A DNA stretch of 64,000 nt from an uncultured Altererythrobacter sp. GTDB taxonomy: Bacteria > Pseudomonadota > Alphaproteobacteria > Sphingomonadales > Sphingomonadaceae. Where the stretch lies: the NCBI GenBank assembly GCA_946886565.1, contig CAMPIX010000002.1:124001-188000 (forward strand), read 5' to 3'. Shown here one piece after another: positions 33,040-40,783 of the stretch (its first letter is position 1; the number at the start of each line of letters is the position of its first letter). The notes beneath the pieces were generated by a model. It was not told the origin of the DNA. It ran no database searches and saw only the letters and a list, made by a program, of their open reading frames with translations. The position numbers were made by a program, and so were the translations under genes.

Positions 33040-33513
33040 TCACATCGCAACGGCGCTGATGATGCTGATTGCTATTCCAAAGAATGCCACGGCTGCCGGG
33101 ACGATGAGCACCTGACCATACACTTCGCCGCGGGCTAAAGGTCCGCAGGCAGTTTGCAGAACGGCGCCTGGACGATCCAGACCACTGCGCGGCTGCGGCG
33201 GAGCCTGTCGCAGCATCACGCGGGTGGTTCCGAAGAACATGGTGACGTAGATCACCGAGATTGCGATCGCGAACGCAGCATGAGGGCCGCCGGTGGCGCC
33301 GAGCAAGGCAGTCAGAAAAATGGCGTAACAGACGATCATCGCTCCCCAGACCGATGCCGGCAGCTCGAACATTCGGGATTCGGGCTGCCGCGGCGTCGAT
33401 GCCTCGTTGTCATTCGCCTCGAGCGCGGGAAGGGGAACCAACACATCGGGCCCGGCAGCCCGGGGCTTCGTAAGCGGCGTCGCAGGTTTCGCGCGACGAA
33501 CAGTATCAGGCAT
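33040..33513 (-). CDS. Hypothetical inner-membrane protein
   Basis: A 157-residue protein with a 50-residue polar N-terminus and three hydrophobic segments: VWGAMIVCYAIFLTALLGAT, FAIAISVIYVTMFFGTTRVM and VLIVPAAVAFFGIAISIISA. No family is recognised. It is the last gene of the five-gene alternative-oxidase operon, overlapping the truncated hemoglobin gene by 8 bases, which suggests a role in the same oxygen or nitric-oxide response. Confidence 0.7.
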   Translation of the reverse strand: MPDTVRRAKPATPLTKPRAAGPDVLVPLPALEANDNEASTPRQPESRMFELPASVWGAMIVCYAIFLTALLGATGGPHAAFAIAISVIYVTMFFGTTRVMLRQAPPQPRSGLDRPGAVLQTACGPLARGEVYGQVLIVPAAVAFFGIAISIISAVAM

Positions 33514-34006
33514 GGGGAAGGTCCTTTCCTGCGCGCCCTCCGGCCAATCCGTCGCGGCGCATTGCAATGGCAGTCAGCAAGCTGTCGGCGATCGTTCTCG
33601 CACGGGCGCCGACGAGCTCGGTCGCGGCGCGGTGCCCTTCTGCTTCGCGCAATGTTGCGTAGAAGAGGTCGAGCCAGCGCGAGAAATGCCGGAGCTTGAG
33701 ACCGGGAATCGCGAGATGCTTGAGCATCGGATTGCCCGAGAACTCGCCGCTGTTGTGGAGCACCGAACGCCAGAACGTCTTCATTCGCGCGAGGTGCGCG
33801 GGCCAGTCGGCGATGCGCTCTGCAAAGATCGGGCCGAGAAGATCGTCGTCGCGGATCTTCGCGTAGAACGCGTCGACAAGCTGATCGATAAACGGTGCGT
33901 CGATGCCGATCTCCTCGGCTGCTGCACGCTTTTCGGCGCGCCTTTGCTGCGCGAAAGAGCCGGTTTCGGAATCCACCGCGCCCGAATGGATGCCGGTGCT
34001 GGTCAT
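33506..34006 (-). CDS. Group III truncated hemoglobin
   Basis: A 166-residue globin of the trHb3 class: FIDQLVDAFYAKIRDDDLLG, PIFAERIADWPAHLARMKTF, WRSVLHNSGEFSGNPMLKH and the proximal-histidine region LRHFSRWLDLFYATL. trHb3 proteins bind O2 or NO; several are linked to microaerobic growth or NO detoxification. It starts within a good aggag context and overlaps the DUF1971 gene by four bases. The N-terminal 28 residues are an extension beyond the globin fold. Confidence 0.88.
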   Translation of the reverse strand: MTSTGIHSGAVDSETGSFAQQRRAEKRAAAEEIGIDAPFIDQLVDAFYAKIRDDDLLGPIFAERIADWPAHLARMKTFWRSVLHNSGEFSGNPMLKHLAIPGLKLRHFSRWLDLFYATLREAEGHRAATELVGARARTIADSLLTAIAMRRDGLAGGRAGKDLPHA

Positions 34007-34347
34007 GGGGTCCTCCCGTTGTGATTGTGGACCGGCTGGGTTGCGCCGGCTGAGCCCCGGGCGCGCAGGAATTCGACGTGGAACCGCACCGGTCCGACCG
34101 GCTCGACCCGGTGAACGATTGCCGGCTCCAAGATGCCGGGTTCGCCTTCGGGCGTAAGCAATCTCTCGCTCGAGACGCGGCGAGGATCGGTCACGACATA
34201 GCGCAAGGCGCCTTCCTCCACGTGGATGAGACCCCAGACACCGCTTTTGGTCGAATGGTTGCCAAGCAGGCCCGCTGGAACGGTTGTTTCGGTAAATGTC
34301 GCCGTGCGCTTGTAGGGCTTCATGCCGTCAGGGAGGGCGGTGGTCAC
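34003..34347 (-). CDS. DUF1971 (TehB N-terminal-like) domain protein
   Basis: A 114-residue cupin-like protein: LPDGMKPYKRTATFTETTVP, LLGNHSTKSGVWGLIHVEEG, LRYVVTDPRR, PGILEPAIVHRVEPVGPVRF. This domain occurs alone and as the N-terminal part of some tellurite-resistance TehB proteins; its role is unknown, though it repeatedly accompanies NO and hemoglobin genes. GTG at 34347 is chosen because the LPDG segment is part of the family; ATG at 34323 would remove it. One base separates it from the response regulator stop. Confidence 0.78.
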   Translation of the reverse strand: MTTALPDGMKPYKRTATFTETTVPAGLLGNHSTKSGVWGLIHVEEGALRYVVTDPRRVSSERLLTPEGEPGILEPAIVHRVEPVGPVRFHVEFLRARGSAGATQPVHNHNGRTP

Positions 34348-34348
34348 G

Positions 34349-34708
34349 TCAGGCGGCCTTTTGCATTTCGAAGACGGCACGGATCGCACCGCTGAGTTCG
34401 TTGCCCAAGAGCGGCTTTTCTATCAGCTTGGCGTTGGCGGCAGCGATGCTGGTTCGAAACCGGGCGGTGGGATTGGTCGCGAGGATCATGGCCGGCGCGC
34501 GGCAGCCTTGGCTCCTCAGCACATCGAGTGCGGCAAGTCCGTCTCCGCCGTAGCGTTCGTCGATTACCAGCGCGGCAGTCATCGAGGGATCGCCCCCCTC
34601 CGCGGCCCCGTCGGCGATCGCGAAACCCTCGACCGAGAGCGAAAAACGCAGTGCGGAGAGGACGGAGATATCGTCGACCAGCAACAGGATCGCGGCTTGA
34701 TCGACCAT
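34349..34708 (-). CDS. Single-domain response regulator in the AOX operon
   Basis: A 119-residue receiver domain. The acid pair (VDDIS, Asp12-13), phosphoacceptor Asp50 (ALVIDERYGG), switch threonine (ILATNPT) and lysine (IEKPL) are all present, although spacing within the fold is somewhat divergent. No output domain is attached. It lies between the alternative oxidase and DUF1971 genes. FixL encoded next door is the closest possible phosphodonor, giving FixL two potential targets with FixJ. Confidence 0.8.
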   Translation of the reverse strand: MVDQAAILLLVDDISVLSALRFSLSVEGFAIADGAAEGGDPSMTAALVIDERYGGDGLAALDVLRSQGCRAPAMILATNPTARFRTSIAAANAKLIEKPLLGNELSGAIRAVFEMQKAA

Positions 34709-34737
34709 GTTCCGTCCTCCTCGCGGGGCAGCCTGGA

Positions 34738-35427
34738 TCAGGCCGCCTTCTTCCAGTTGGGTTCAAGCGTCACATGCGGCGGGCATTCGGCGACCTGACC
34801 GACCGGCAGGCCCGCAAGCTCATTGGCGAAGCCGTGATTGACGTCGCGATGGTGTGCCTCGTCGGCGCGGACCACCAGCACCACGTCGCGCAGCGTGGCA
34901 TCCTCGGGAAGAGCCCAGTAGCGCTTGGCGATCTCGGGCGCCGGGACGTTCTCGCTGCGACCGTCGTCGATCTCGGCGAGGTAATGCGTGTAGCTGATGA
35001 CGGCCTCTTCCTCGAAATAGCCGACCACCCGGTGGGCAGTCTTCGAGCTGATCAGGTAGAGCGCGAAGAAGAACAGATAGAACACCCATTGCACACCGAT
35101 GATCACTGCGCGCTCGAACCAGGTGGGCTGCGACACCTCGATGAAGGTCATCAGATGCATGCGCTCGTTTTCGGCCTCGTCCATGAGCGTTTTGATCCAG
35201 CCCTTGTCGTCGCACATGCGGCGCAGGCAGGCGAGGTGGTTGATCGTCGCGCCGACCATGCCGGGGACGGCGGCCACGGTCTCGAGCACGACGGCACGGT
35301 GTCCATAGCGTTCGGCAAAGAATGTATCGGCGCACCAGCGCAGCGCCTTGGTGAAGCCGAACGCGATCCGGTCCGACAGGCCGCGGGGCTTGTGGTGGAT
35401 GCCCAGATCGATGAATGGTGCAGTCAT
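34738..35427 (-). CDS. aox: Alternative oxidase (di-iron ubiquinol oxidase)
   Basis: A 229-residue bacterial alternative oxidase. The di-iron ligands are recognisable in [13 protein letters not shown] (Glu49), [13 protein letters not shown] (Glu88, His91), [13 protein letters not shown] and [13 protein letters not shown], with hydrophobic membrane-binding helices between ([20 protein letters not shown]). It oxidises ubiquinol with O2 without proton pumping and is insensitive to cyanide and NO. ATG at 35427 has ggaga upstream. It heads a five-gene operon divergent from fixL, which suggests control by oxygen. Confidence 0.93.
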   Translation of the reverse strand: MTAPFIDLGIHHKPRGLSDRIAFGFTKALRWCADTFFAERYGHRAVVLETVAAVPGMVGATINHLACLRRMCDDKGWIKTLMDEAENERMHLMTFIEVSQPTWFERAVIIGVQWVFYLFFFALYLISSKTAHRVVGYFEEEAVISYTHYLAEIDDGRSENVPAPEIAKRYWALPEDATLRDVVLVVRADEAHHRDVNHGFANELAGLPVGQVAECPPHVTLEPNWKKAA

Positions 35428-35508
35428 TGATACTTCTCCACTTGCGGCGAATGTGGTTGGATCGCCGCTGGTGGCCTCCATCTATGGCGATGAACGGAAA
35501 CGCGAAAT

Positions 35509-37056
35509 TTGGATGATCCCCCTACCGCGAGCACCCTAAGGGCCTTACCGGAGGTGGCGCGCACGAGCTTCGTCAGCCGCTTCCTGCCGCGGCTGTCGTT
35601 TTCGACCGCGCTGCTGCTGGCGCTGCTCGCGATCGGGGCGGGGGTCGCTGTTCGCCTTCTGGCTGCCGATGAACTCGGTCAGCGCGCCACCTTCATTTTC
35701 TTCGTTCCCGGCGTGGTCGTCGCGAGCGCGCTTTCAGGCATCCGGGCAGGGGGTCTCGCCGTTGTGGCGGGCGCAGCTGCCGGCCTCTGGTGCGACGGGC
35801 AGAGCGGACCTGTCGAAACCGGAAGCCTGATCGCGGCGGCGGCTTTCGTGCTCATCGGCATGGCGGTGGCCATCGGCGGCGAATGGTTTCAGCGCGCGCG
35901 GGTCGAAACAGAAACGGCGGCCACCGCGCTCGCACGGCGCGAAGCCCATCTGCAATCGATCCTCGACACCGTGCCCGATGCAATGGTCGTCATCGACGAA
36001 GCCGGCCTGATCCGCGATTTCAGTCCGGCAGCCGAGCGGATGTTCGGATGGCGGGCGGCCGACGTCATCGGACGGAACGTCAGTTTGTTGATGCCCGATC
36101 CCTATCGCAGCGCGCACGACGGCTATCTCGAGCGCTACTACCGGACCGGCGAAAGACGGATCATCGGTAAGGGCCGCGTGGTCGTGGGCGAGCGCATGGA
36201 CGGTTCGACCTTTCCGCTCGAACTGGCGGTGGGGGAGATGCAGGCGGAAGGACAGCGCTTCTTCACCGGGTTCATCCGGGACCTGACCGAGCGCCAGCAG
36301 GTCGAGGCAAGGTTGCAGGAACTGCAGAGCGAGCTGGTGCACGTCTCGCGGCTCACCGCGCTGGGCGAGATGGCGTCGGCGCTTGCGCACGAGATCAACC
36401 AGCCGCTCTCGGCGATCGCCAACTATCTCAAGGGAAGCCGGACGCTGTTGGCGCGCAAGGAGGTTCACCACGAGCGTGTGGCCGAGGCCGTCGACCGTGC
36501 CGCCGCCGAAGCGCTCCGGGCTGGCGATATCATCCGGCGGCTGCGCGACTTCGTGGCCCGCGGCGAAACCGAGCGGACGATCGAGAGCCTGCCGAAGCTC
36601 GTCGAGGAAGCCAGCGCGCTGGCGCTCGTCGGCGCCAAGGAGCACGGCATCCGCGTGCAGTATGCGTTCAGCCCCGCGGTCGATCTGGTGCTCGCCGATA
36701 AGGTCCAGATCCAGCAGGTCGTGCTCAACCTTGTGCGAAACGCCGTCGATGCGATGGCGGACTCAGGCTCGCTTCAGCGCAACCTGACGATCGCGATCGA
36801 GCCGGCTGAGGACGATATGGCGCAGGCATCGGTGACCGACACCGGCCCCGGTATCGACCGCGACGTCGCCGACCGGCTCTTTCAGCCCTTCATCACCACC
36901 AAGCGCACGGGTATGGGCGTCGGCCTGTCCATCTCGCGCACGATCGTCGAGGCACATGGCGGACGCATCTGGGCCCGGCCGGCTCCGGGTGGCGGGGCCG
37001 AGTTCGGCTTTACGCTGCAGCGTGTAGCAAGTGAGGAGCTCTACGATGGCGAGTAA
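35509..37056 (+). CDS. fixL: FixL-type heme-PAS sensor histidine kinase
   Basis: A 515-residue kinase: four membrane segments in the first 125 residues, a PAS domain (about 140-262) and a kinase core with phosphoacceptor His294 ([17 protein letters not shown]), N-box ([11 protein letters not shown]) and G-boxes. The PAS domain keeps the FixL heme pocket: His203 in SAHDGY aligns with the proximal histidine (B. japonicum His200), and Arg209 and Arg223 with Arg206 and Arg220. At the position of distal Ile218 there is Lys221. TTG at 35509 lacks a good Shine-Dalgarno, so the exact start is uncertain. Confidence 0.88.
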   Translation: MDDPPTASTLRALPEVARTSFVSRFLPRLSFSTALLLALLAIGAGVAVRLLAADELGQRATFIFFVPGVVVASALSGIRAGGLAVVAGAAAGLWCDGQSGPVETGSLIAAAAFVLIGMAVAIGGEWFQRARVETETAATALARREAHLQSILDTVPDAMVVIDEAGLIRDFSPAAERMFGWRAADVIGRNVSLLMPDPYRSAHDGYLERYYRTGERRIIGKGRVVVGERMDGSTFPLELAVGEMQAEGQRFFTGFIRDLTERQQVEARLQELQSELVHVSRLTALGEMASALAHEINQPLSAIANYLKGSRTLLARKEVHHERVAEAVDRAAAEALRAGDIIRRLRDFVARGETERTIESLPKLVEEASALALVGAKEHGIRVQYAFSPAVDLVLADKVQIQQVVLNLVRNAVDAMADSGSLQRNLTIAIEPAEDDMAQASVTDTGPGIDRDVADRLFQPFITTKRTGMGVGLSISRTIVEAHGGRIWARPAPGGGAEFGFTLQRVASEELYDGE

Positions 37057-37669
37057 CAGTGCCAACGATCCGATCGTCTACGTGATCGACGACGACGAGA
37101 GCGCTCGGCAGTCGCTGGAATTCCTTCTCGATGTCGCCGGGATTCGCGTGCGCGCATTTAGCTCGGCCGATGCCTTTCTCAAGTCCGCGCCCCCGCTCGC
37201 CGGGGCATGCGTGGTGACCGACGTTCGCATGCCCGGAACGAACGGTGTCGATCTGGCCGAGAAACTGAAAGCGCACGAAGCGGCGGTGCCAGTGATCGTC
37301 ATCACCGGCCATGCCGATGTGCCGCTGGCCATCGAGGCGATGAAGGCAGGCGCTGCGGACTTTATCGAGAAGCCCTACGACGACGAGGCCATGCTTTCGG
37401 CTATTCGCAAGGCGTTGAGCGATAGCACCGGCGACACGCAGATCATCAACGAGCGCCGAGAAGCTCTCGACCGTCTCGCGCTGCTATCTGCAAGGGAACG
37501 CGAGGTCGTCGAGGGCCTCGTTGAAGGCAAGGCCAACAAGGCAATCGCGTTCGATCTCGGCATCAGTCCGCGAACCGTCGAGGTCTACCGCGCCAATGCG
37601 ATGATGAAGATGCAGGCAAGGACCTTGTCCGACCTCGTGCGCATGGTCACGATCGCACGCTTGGCCTAG
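37046..37669 (+). CDS. fixJ: FixJ-type response regulator
   Basis: A 207-residue regulator with receiver domain (acid cluster IDDDE, phosphoacceptor Asp59 in VVTDVRMPG, lysine in IEKPY) and a C-terminal LuxR-type HTH ([34 protein letters not shown]). It should be phosphorylated by the heme-PAS kinase when oxygen is low and activate transcription. ATG at 37046, preceded by gaggag, overlaps the end of the kinase gene. The divergent alternative-oxidase operon is the obvious local target. Confidence 0.9.
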   Translation: MASNSANDPIVYVIDDDESARQSLEFLLDVAGIRVRAFSSADAFLKSAPPLAGACVVTDVRMPGTNGVDLAEKLKAHEAAVPVIVITGHADVPLAIEAMKAGAADFIEKPYDDEAMLSAIRKALSDSTGDTQIINERREALDRLALLSAREREVVEGLVEGKANKAIAFDLGISPRTVEVYRANAMMKMQARTLSDLVRMVTIARLA

Positions 37670-37899
37670 CGTCGGTTTTCATCGTTTCGATGCTGGAAGC
37701 GGAAGCCTTTCGGCTCATTTCCGGCCATTCCGCGGATGTGGAATGTTCTCGCTCGTTTACACGGGGTCTTGGTCTGGCGGCAGTGGTATACACCCCCCAG
37801 AAAGCACTTCGCTTGTAACTGTTAAGCTCTCGCACTCGCATGCAGCAACGGCGCTGAAGGAGATTCCGGCAGAGCGCGACCCGCACGTCGAATACCCGT

Positions 37900-38110
37900 C
37901 GATCCAGCTTCTCGACATGTCCTCTCGGACCAGTTGCGAGGAGACAGGGTGGCGCAGGGAGGATCGTAGGAATTCCGGCTCGTGCAAGAGCTCGCCCTTC
38001 GCCGAAGAAATAGCCACGGTCGTGCGCGGGAACTACCGCACCGCGCGGGTCCTCGCTGGCCTGCGCGGCAGCGGGAGCGATGTCGGCCAGGTGCTCGCCT
38101 TCGGCGACAG
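37900..38110 (-). pseudogene. Possible decayed M28-type peptidase fragment
   Basis: The 474-base gap after fixJ has no intact gene. On the minus strand one frame reads SEDPRGAVVPAHDRGYFFGE, then GRALARAGIPTILPAPP, which recalls the C-terminal zinc-peptidase segment (GYFFRSDHFPFARAGVPAL) of M28 aminopeptidases. A stop codon occurs upstream in the same frame, and the key Ser-Asp-His triad of the consensus is lost. The match is short and based on memory of the family, so it may be chance. The rest of 37670-38143 shows nothing convincing. Confidence 0.3.
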
Positions 38111-38143
38111 GCGTGGTCCGAGAAGGGTTTGCGCCGGACTATG

Positions 38144-38575
38144 TCACGACGCCTTCCGTCGTGAGAGCGATTCCTGCACCTTCATGCCGGCTATCATGGC
38201 GCCGACGAAAGGCAGCACGGCGACGGGCGAGAGCGCGAGAGATGCGATGGCGGGGCCGGGGCAGAGACCGGCGATCCCCCAGCCGATGCCGAAAAGGACG
38301 GCGCCCAGGACGAGACGCGGGTCGTAGTCCTTGCGGTCTGGCAGCGAGAACTTCTCACCGAAGATCGGACGCTGCATGCGCGCCTGGATACGCCAGGCGA
38401 TGGCCATGACAACCACGGCGCCACCCATAACGAAAGCGAGCGTCGGATCCCAATCGCCGAAGATGTCGAGAAAGCCGCGTACCCGTACGGGATTGGTCAT
38501 GCCCGAAAGAGTGAGCCCCGCGCCGAACAGCGTTCCTGAAGCGAGCGGGGGAACAAGACGTCTGGCGATCATCAT
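38144..38575 (-). CDS. YeeE/YedE-type half transporter (DUF6691)
   Basis: A 143-residue membrane protein: LASGTLFGAGLTLSGMTNPV, LAFVMGGAVVVMAIAW, VLGAVLFGIGWGIAGLCPGP. The SGMTNP and GLCPGP motifs, with a cysteine in the second, are typical of the two-gene YeeE/YedE sulfur transporters related to thiosulfate channels. It is the last gene of the bigR operon, one base from its partner. Together the pair probably moves a sulfur species such as thiosulfate or sulfite. Confidence 0.85.
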   Translation of the reverse strand: MMIARRLVPPLASGTLFGAGLTLSGMTNPVRVRGFLDIFGDWDPTLAFVMGGAVVVMAIAWRIQARMQRPIFGEKFSLPDRKDYDPRLVLGAVLFGIGWGIAGLCPGPAIASLALSPVAVLPFVGAMIAGMKVQESLSRRKAS

Positions 38576-38576
38576 G

Positions 38577-39014
38577 TCACCCTCCGATCCGTCCCATTAT
38601 TGTGACGGTGACGATCCCGGCAGTCATGAACACTGCGGTCGCTACCAGCGAGCGTTGCGACAGGCGGCTGACGCCGCAGACGCCGTGACCGCTGGTGCAC
38701 CCGCTGCCCATGCGAGTGCCGAAGCCGACCAGCAGTCCAGCCACCACCAGCACGGGCCAGGACGCGAACGTCGCGGGCTCCCGGTCGGTCCATAGATGAA
38801 TGGCGAGCGCGCCGAGCGGCAGCCCGGCAAGAAAGGCCCACGTGCTCGTCATCGCCATATCGCCTCCGGCGATACGGGTGCCACGGGCAAGAATGCCCGA
38901 GACTCCGGCGATCCGCCCGGCACCCAGCAGCATAAGCGCCGCTGCGAGGCCGACCAGCACGCCCCCGGCCAGGCCGTGGAGCGGCTGCGCGTGGGGAAAT
39001 CCCGGCAGCATCAC
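38577..39014 (-). CDS. YeeE/YedE-type half transporter
   Basis: A 145-residue membrane protein: [54 protein letters not shown]. The [10 protein letters not shown] motif carries the two cysteines used for sulfur relay in this family. It overlaps the upstream metallo-beta-lactamase-fold gene (ATGA) and pairs with the next half transporter. Confidence 0.87.
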   Translation of the reverse strand: MMLPGFPHAQPLHGLAGGVLVGLAAALMLLGAGRIAGVSGILARGTRIAGGDMAMTSTWAFLAGLPLGALAIHLWTDREPATFASWPVLVVAGLLVGFGTRMGSGCTSGHGVCGVSRLSQRSLVATAVFMTAGIVTVTIMGRIGG

Positions 39015-39940
39015 AGCAGGTCGACCGGCAGCTTGAGGTAGGAGACGCCGTTCTCTTCCGGCGGCGGCAGGCGCCCAGCCCTGATGTTGACCTGGAGCGA
39101 CGGCAGGATCAGGCGCGGCATCTCCAGCGTCGCGTCGCGCTGGGTACGCATCTCGACGAAATCATCCTCGGTCACGCCCTGGTGCAGGTGCACGTTGGCG
39201 GTGCGCTCGGCGAGCATCGTGGTTTCCCACACGAACTCATCCCGGTTAGGCGCCTTGTAGTCGTGGCACAGGAACACCCGTGTTTCATCGGGAAGGCACA
39301 TCAGCCTGCGTACCGAACGATAGAGCTCGCGTGCATCGCCGCCAGGGAAGTCCGCGCGCGCGGAGCCGTAGTCGGGCATGAACATCGTGTCGCCGATGAA
39401 CGCAGCATCCCCGATGACATAGGCCATGTCAGCGGGGGTGTGACCGGGGACATGGAGCGCAATGAGCGGAATGTCGCCGACCATCAACCGCTCCCCGTCG
39501 CCAAGCAGCCGGTCGAACTGGGAGCCGTCGCGAGCGAACGCAGTGCCCTCGTTGAAAATCTTGCCGAAAACGCCTTGAACGGTAACAATCTCCTTGCCGA
39601 TCACAAGCTTGCCACCGAGCTGTTCCTGCAGATACGGAGCGGCCGAGAGGTGGTCGGCGTGGGCATGTGTCTCCAAGATCCAGTCGATGGTCAGTCCGTG
39701 CTCGCTTACGTAGGCGACAATCTCGGAGGCGGCGTCGAAGTCGGTCCGGCCTGAAGGCTGGTCGAAGTCCCATACGCTGTCGATGATCGCGGCGCGCTTG
39801 GTGGCGTCGTCGCTGACCACATAGCTCGCCGTGAAGGTCGGCTCGTGGAAGAAGGTCTTGACGTGGGGCGCGCGCAGGATCCCCCTGAGCACGGCGTCTA
39901 CCTGCTCGACAGCCTGTTGGATGTTGGCGTCCTGGCTCAT
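39011..39940 (-). CDS. MBL-fold persulfide dioxygenase-like hydrolase (Blh type)
   Basis: A 309-residue metallo-beta-lactamase-fold protein. ILETHAHADHLSAAPYL is the metal site, VPGHTPADMAY, FIGDTMFMPDYGSARADFPG and FLCHDYKAP follow. These motifs fit ETHE1/Blh persulfide dioxygenases, which oxidise glutathione persulfide to sulfite and glutathione. It overlaps bigR by four bases. There is no attached rhodanese or DUF442 domain. Confidence 0.87.
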   Translation of the reverse strand: MSQDANIQQAVEQVDAVLRGILRAPHVKTFFHEPTFTASYVVSDDATKRAAIIDSVWDFDQPSGRTDFDAASEIVAYVSEHGLTIDWILETHAHADHLSAAPYLQEQLGGKLVIGKEIVTVQGVFGKIFNEGTAFARDGSQFDRLLGDGERLMVGDIPLIALHVPGHTPADMAYVIGDAAFIGDTMFMPDYGSARADFPGGDARELYRSVRRLMCLPDETRVFLCHDYKAPNRDEFVWETTMLAERTANVHLHQGVTEDDFVEMRTQRDATLEMPRLILPSLQVNIRAGRLPPPEENGVSYLKLPVDLL

Positions 39941-40296
39941 GCAATTTCTCCAGTTTCGGTCGCCGGCGAGTGGTGGTGGCCGAGTTCGGGGCAGTAAATC
40001 TGGTGAAGCAGTGCGAGCAATTGCTCTGCCTTAGGGTCGCAGACGCGATAGAACACCGACTGCGCATCCTTGCGGGTCGCCACCAGGCCCTTCTTCCGCA
40101 ACCTTGCAAGGTGCTGGGACAAGGCGGACTGGCTCAGGCCAACCCGCTCGGTCAACTCGGTCACGGACAACTCGCCAGCCTCCGCAAGGAAGCAGAGGAC
40201 GAGCAGCCGGGCCTCGTTTGCCATCGCCTTGAGAAGGCGAGTTGCGTCCCCTGCCTGACGGATGAAGTCCGACGATGGGACAGCGGTGATGCGCAT
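39937..40296 (-). CDS. bigR: BigR/SqrR-like ArsR-family sulfide-responsive repressor
   Basis: A 119-residue winged-helix repressor. Cys35 (LLVLCFLAEAGE) and Cys102 (LHQIYCPELGHHH) are 67 residues apart, as for the redox cysteine pair that forms a disulfide or polysulfide bridge in BigR and SqrR. The recognition helix is SQSALSQHLARLRKKG. Persulfides relieve repression of sulfide-oxidation genes. It is the first gene of its operon and sits directly behind a palindromic operator candidate. Confidence 0.88.
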   Translation of the reverse strand: MRITAVPSSDFIRQAGDATRLLKAMANEARLLVLCFLAEAGELSVTELTERVGLSQSALSQHLARLRKKGLVATRKDAQSVFYRVCDPKAEQLLALLHQIYCPELGHHHSPATETGEIA

Positions 40297-40306
40297 ACAC
40301 TACTCC

Positions 40307-40322
40307 ATTAGATATTCCTAAT
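40307..40322. promoter_or_regulatory. Candidate BigR operator
   Basis: The AT-rich palindrome attag-atattc-ctaat lies 11 bases upstream of the bigR ATG in otherwise GC-rich DNA. AT-rich inverted repeats overlapping the promoter are the known BigR/SqrR target type. This predicts autoregulation of bigR and its operon. Confidence 0.55.
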
Positions 40323-40511
40323 ATAAGCCTGTCTTCGGGACCATTCAACGGGCTTTGAGCGCAGGCACTGCCTCGACCAATCGTTCGCGCCTTCCGGTGA
40401 TGCTGGATTCGTGGCGATCGGGGCGTGATGACCGCAATTTCGTATCCGAACGTTGCACCGCCAGACCGGGGGGGTAGGCTCGGGCGGGACTCCTCCGTCC
40501 GGGCGAGCGAG

Positions 40512-40534
40512 CGGATCAATGCGCGTTTGATCCG
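40512..40534. promoter_or_regulatory. Perfect 8-bp palindrome of unknown role
   Basis: The arms cggatcaa (40512-40519) and ttgatccg (40527-40534) flank a 7-base centre (tgcgcgt). It resembles a dimeric repressor operator or a small hairpin. It is not an FNR/FixK box, whose half sites are in the opposite order. No intact gene start is adjacent; the nearest intact gene is bigR, 216 bases away. Otherwise the 40323-40580 stretch is empty. Confidence 0.4.
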
Positions 40535-40580
40535 GTGACCATCGTAAAAATCGTCCCGAGTTCGACGAGCCGGATTTCAG

Positions 40581-40724
40581 TTAGCCAACAAGAGAGGGAG
40601 ATCGCTCTTGAGGAGCATGCTGCGTCACTCCGCCGAAAATCGCCTCGGCGACGCGGCCATGTCCGAACGCGCCCATGACGATGTACATCGCCCCCATCTT
40701 GCGCACGCTCGAGAACAGCCTCTG
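40581..40724 (-). pseudogene. Remnant of a universal stress protein C-terminus
   Basis: The minus strand reads MYIVMGAFGHGRVAEAIFGG followed by VTQHAPQERSPSLVG and a TAA at 40581. The consensus of UspA-family C-termini is close (IVMGAFGHSRLREFIFGGVT), where the glycine-rich loop binds ATP. An in-frame TAG occurs at 40725-40727, no start is available, and the last strand is altered, so only about 45 codons of a dead or truncated gene remain. Confidence 0.55.
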
Positions 40725-40783
40725 CTACTGGGCCGGAGGTCTCGATCCGACCGGGACCGATAAGGTCGAGCCATCGGCGCGTG

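Noticed and set aside
36109..36180. Initial impression that the FixL heme histidine is missing (RR before IIG)
   Set aside because: That position corresponds to His214 of the B. japonicum protein, not the proximal ligand. The proximal histidine aligns with His203 in SAHDGY, so heme binding is expected.
37743..38327. A 194-codon plus-strand ORF after fixJ
   Set aside because: It has no start signal or domain, its second half is antisense to the YeeE/YedE gene, and its first half lies over a region better explained as a decayed gene on the other strand.
40512..40534. FNR/FixK-type anaerobox
   Set aside because: The half sites are in the order atcaa then ttgat with a 7-base centre, the reverse of the TTGAT-N4-ATCAA consensus.
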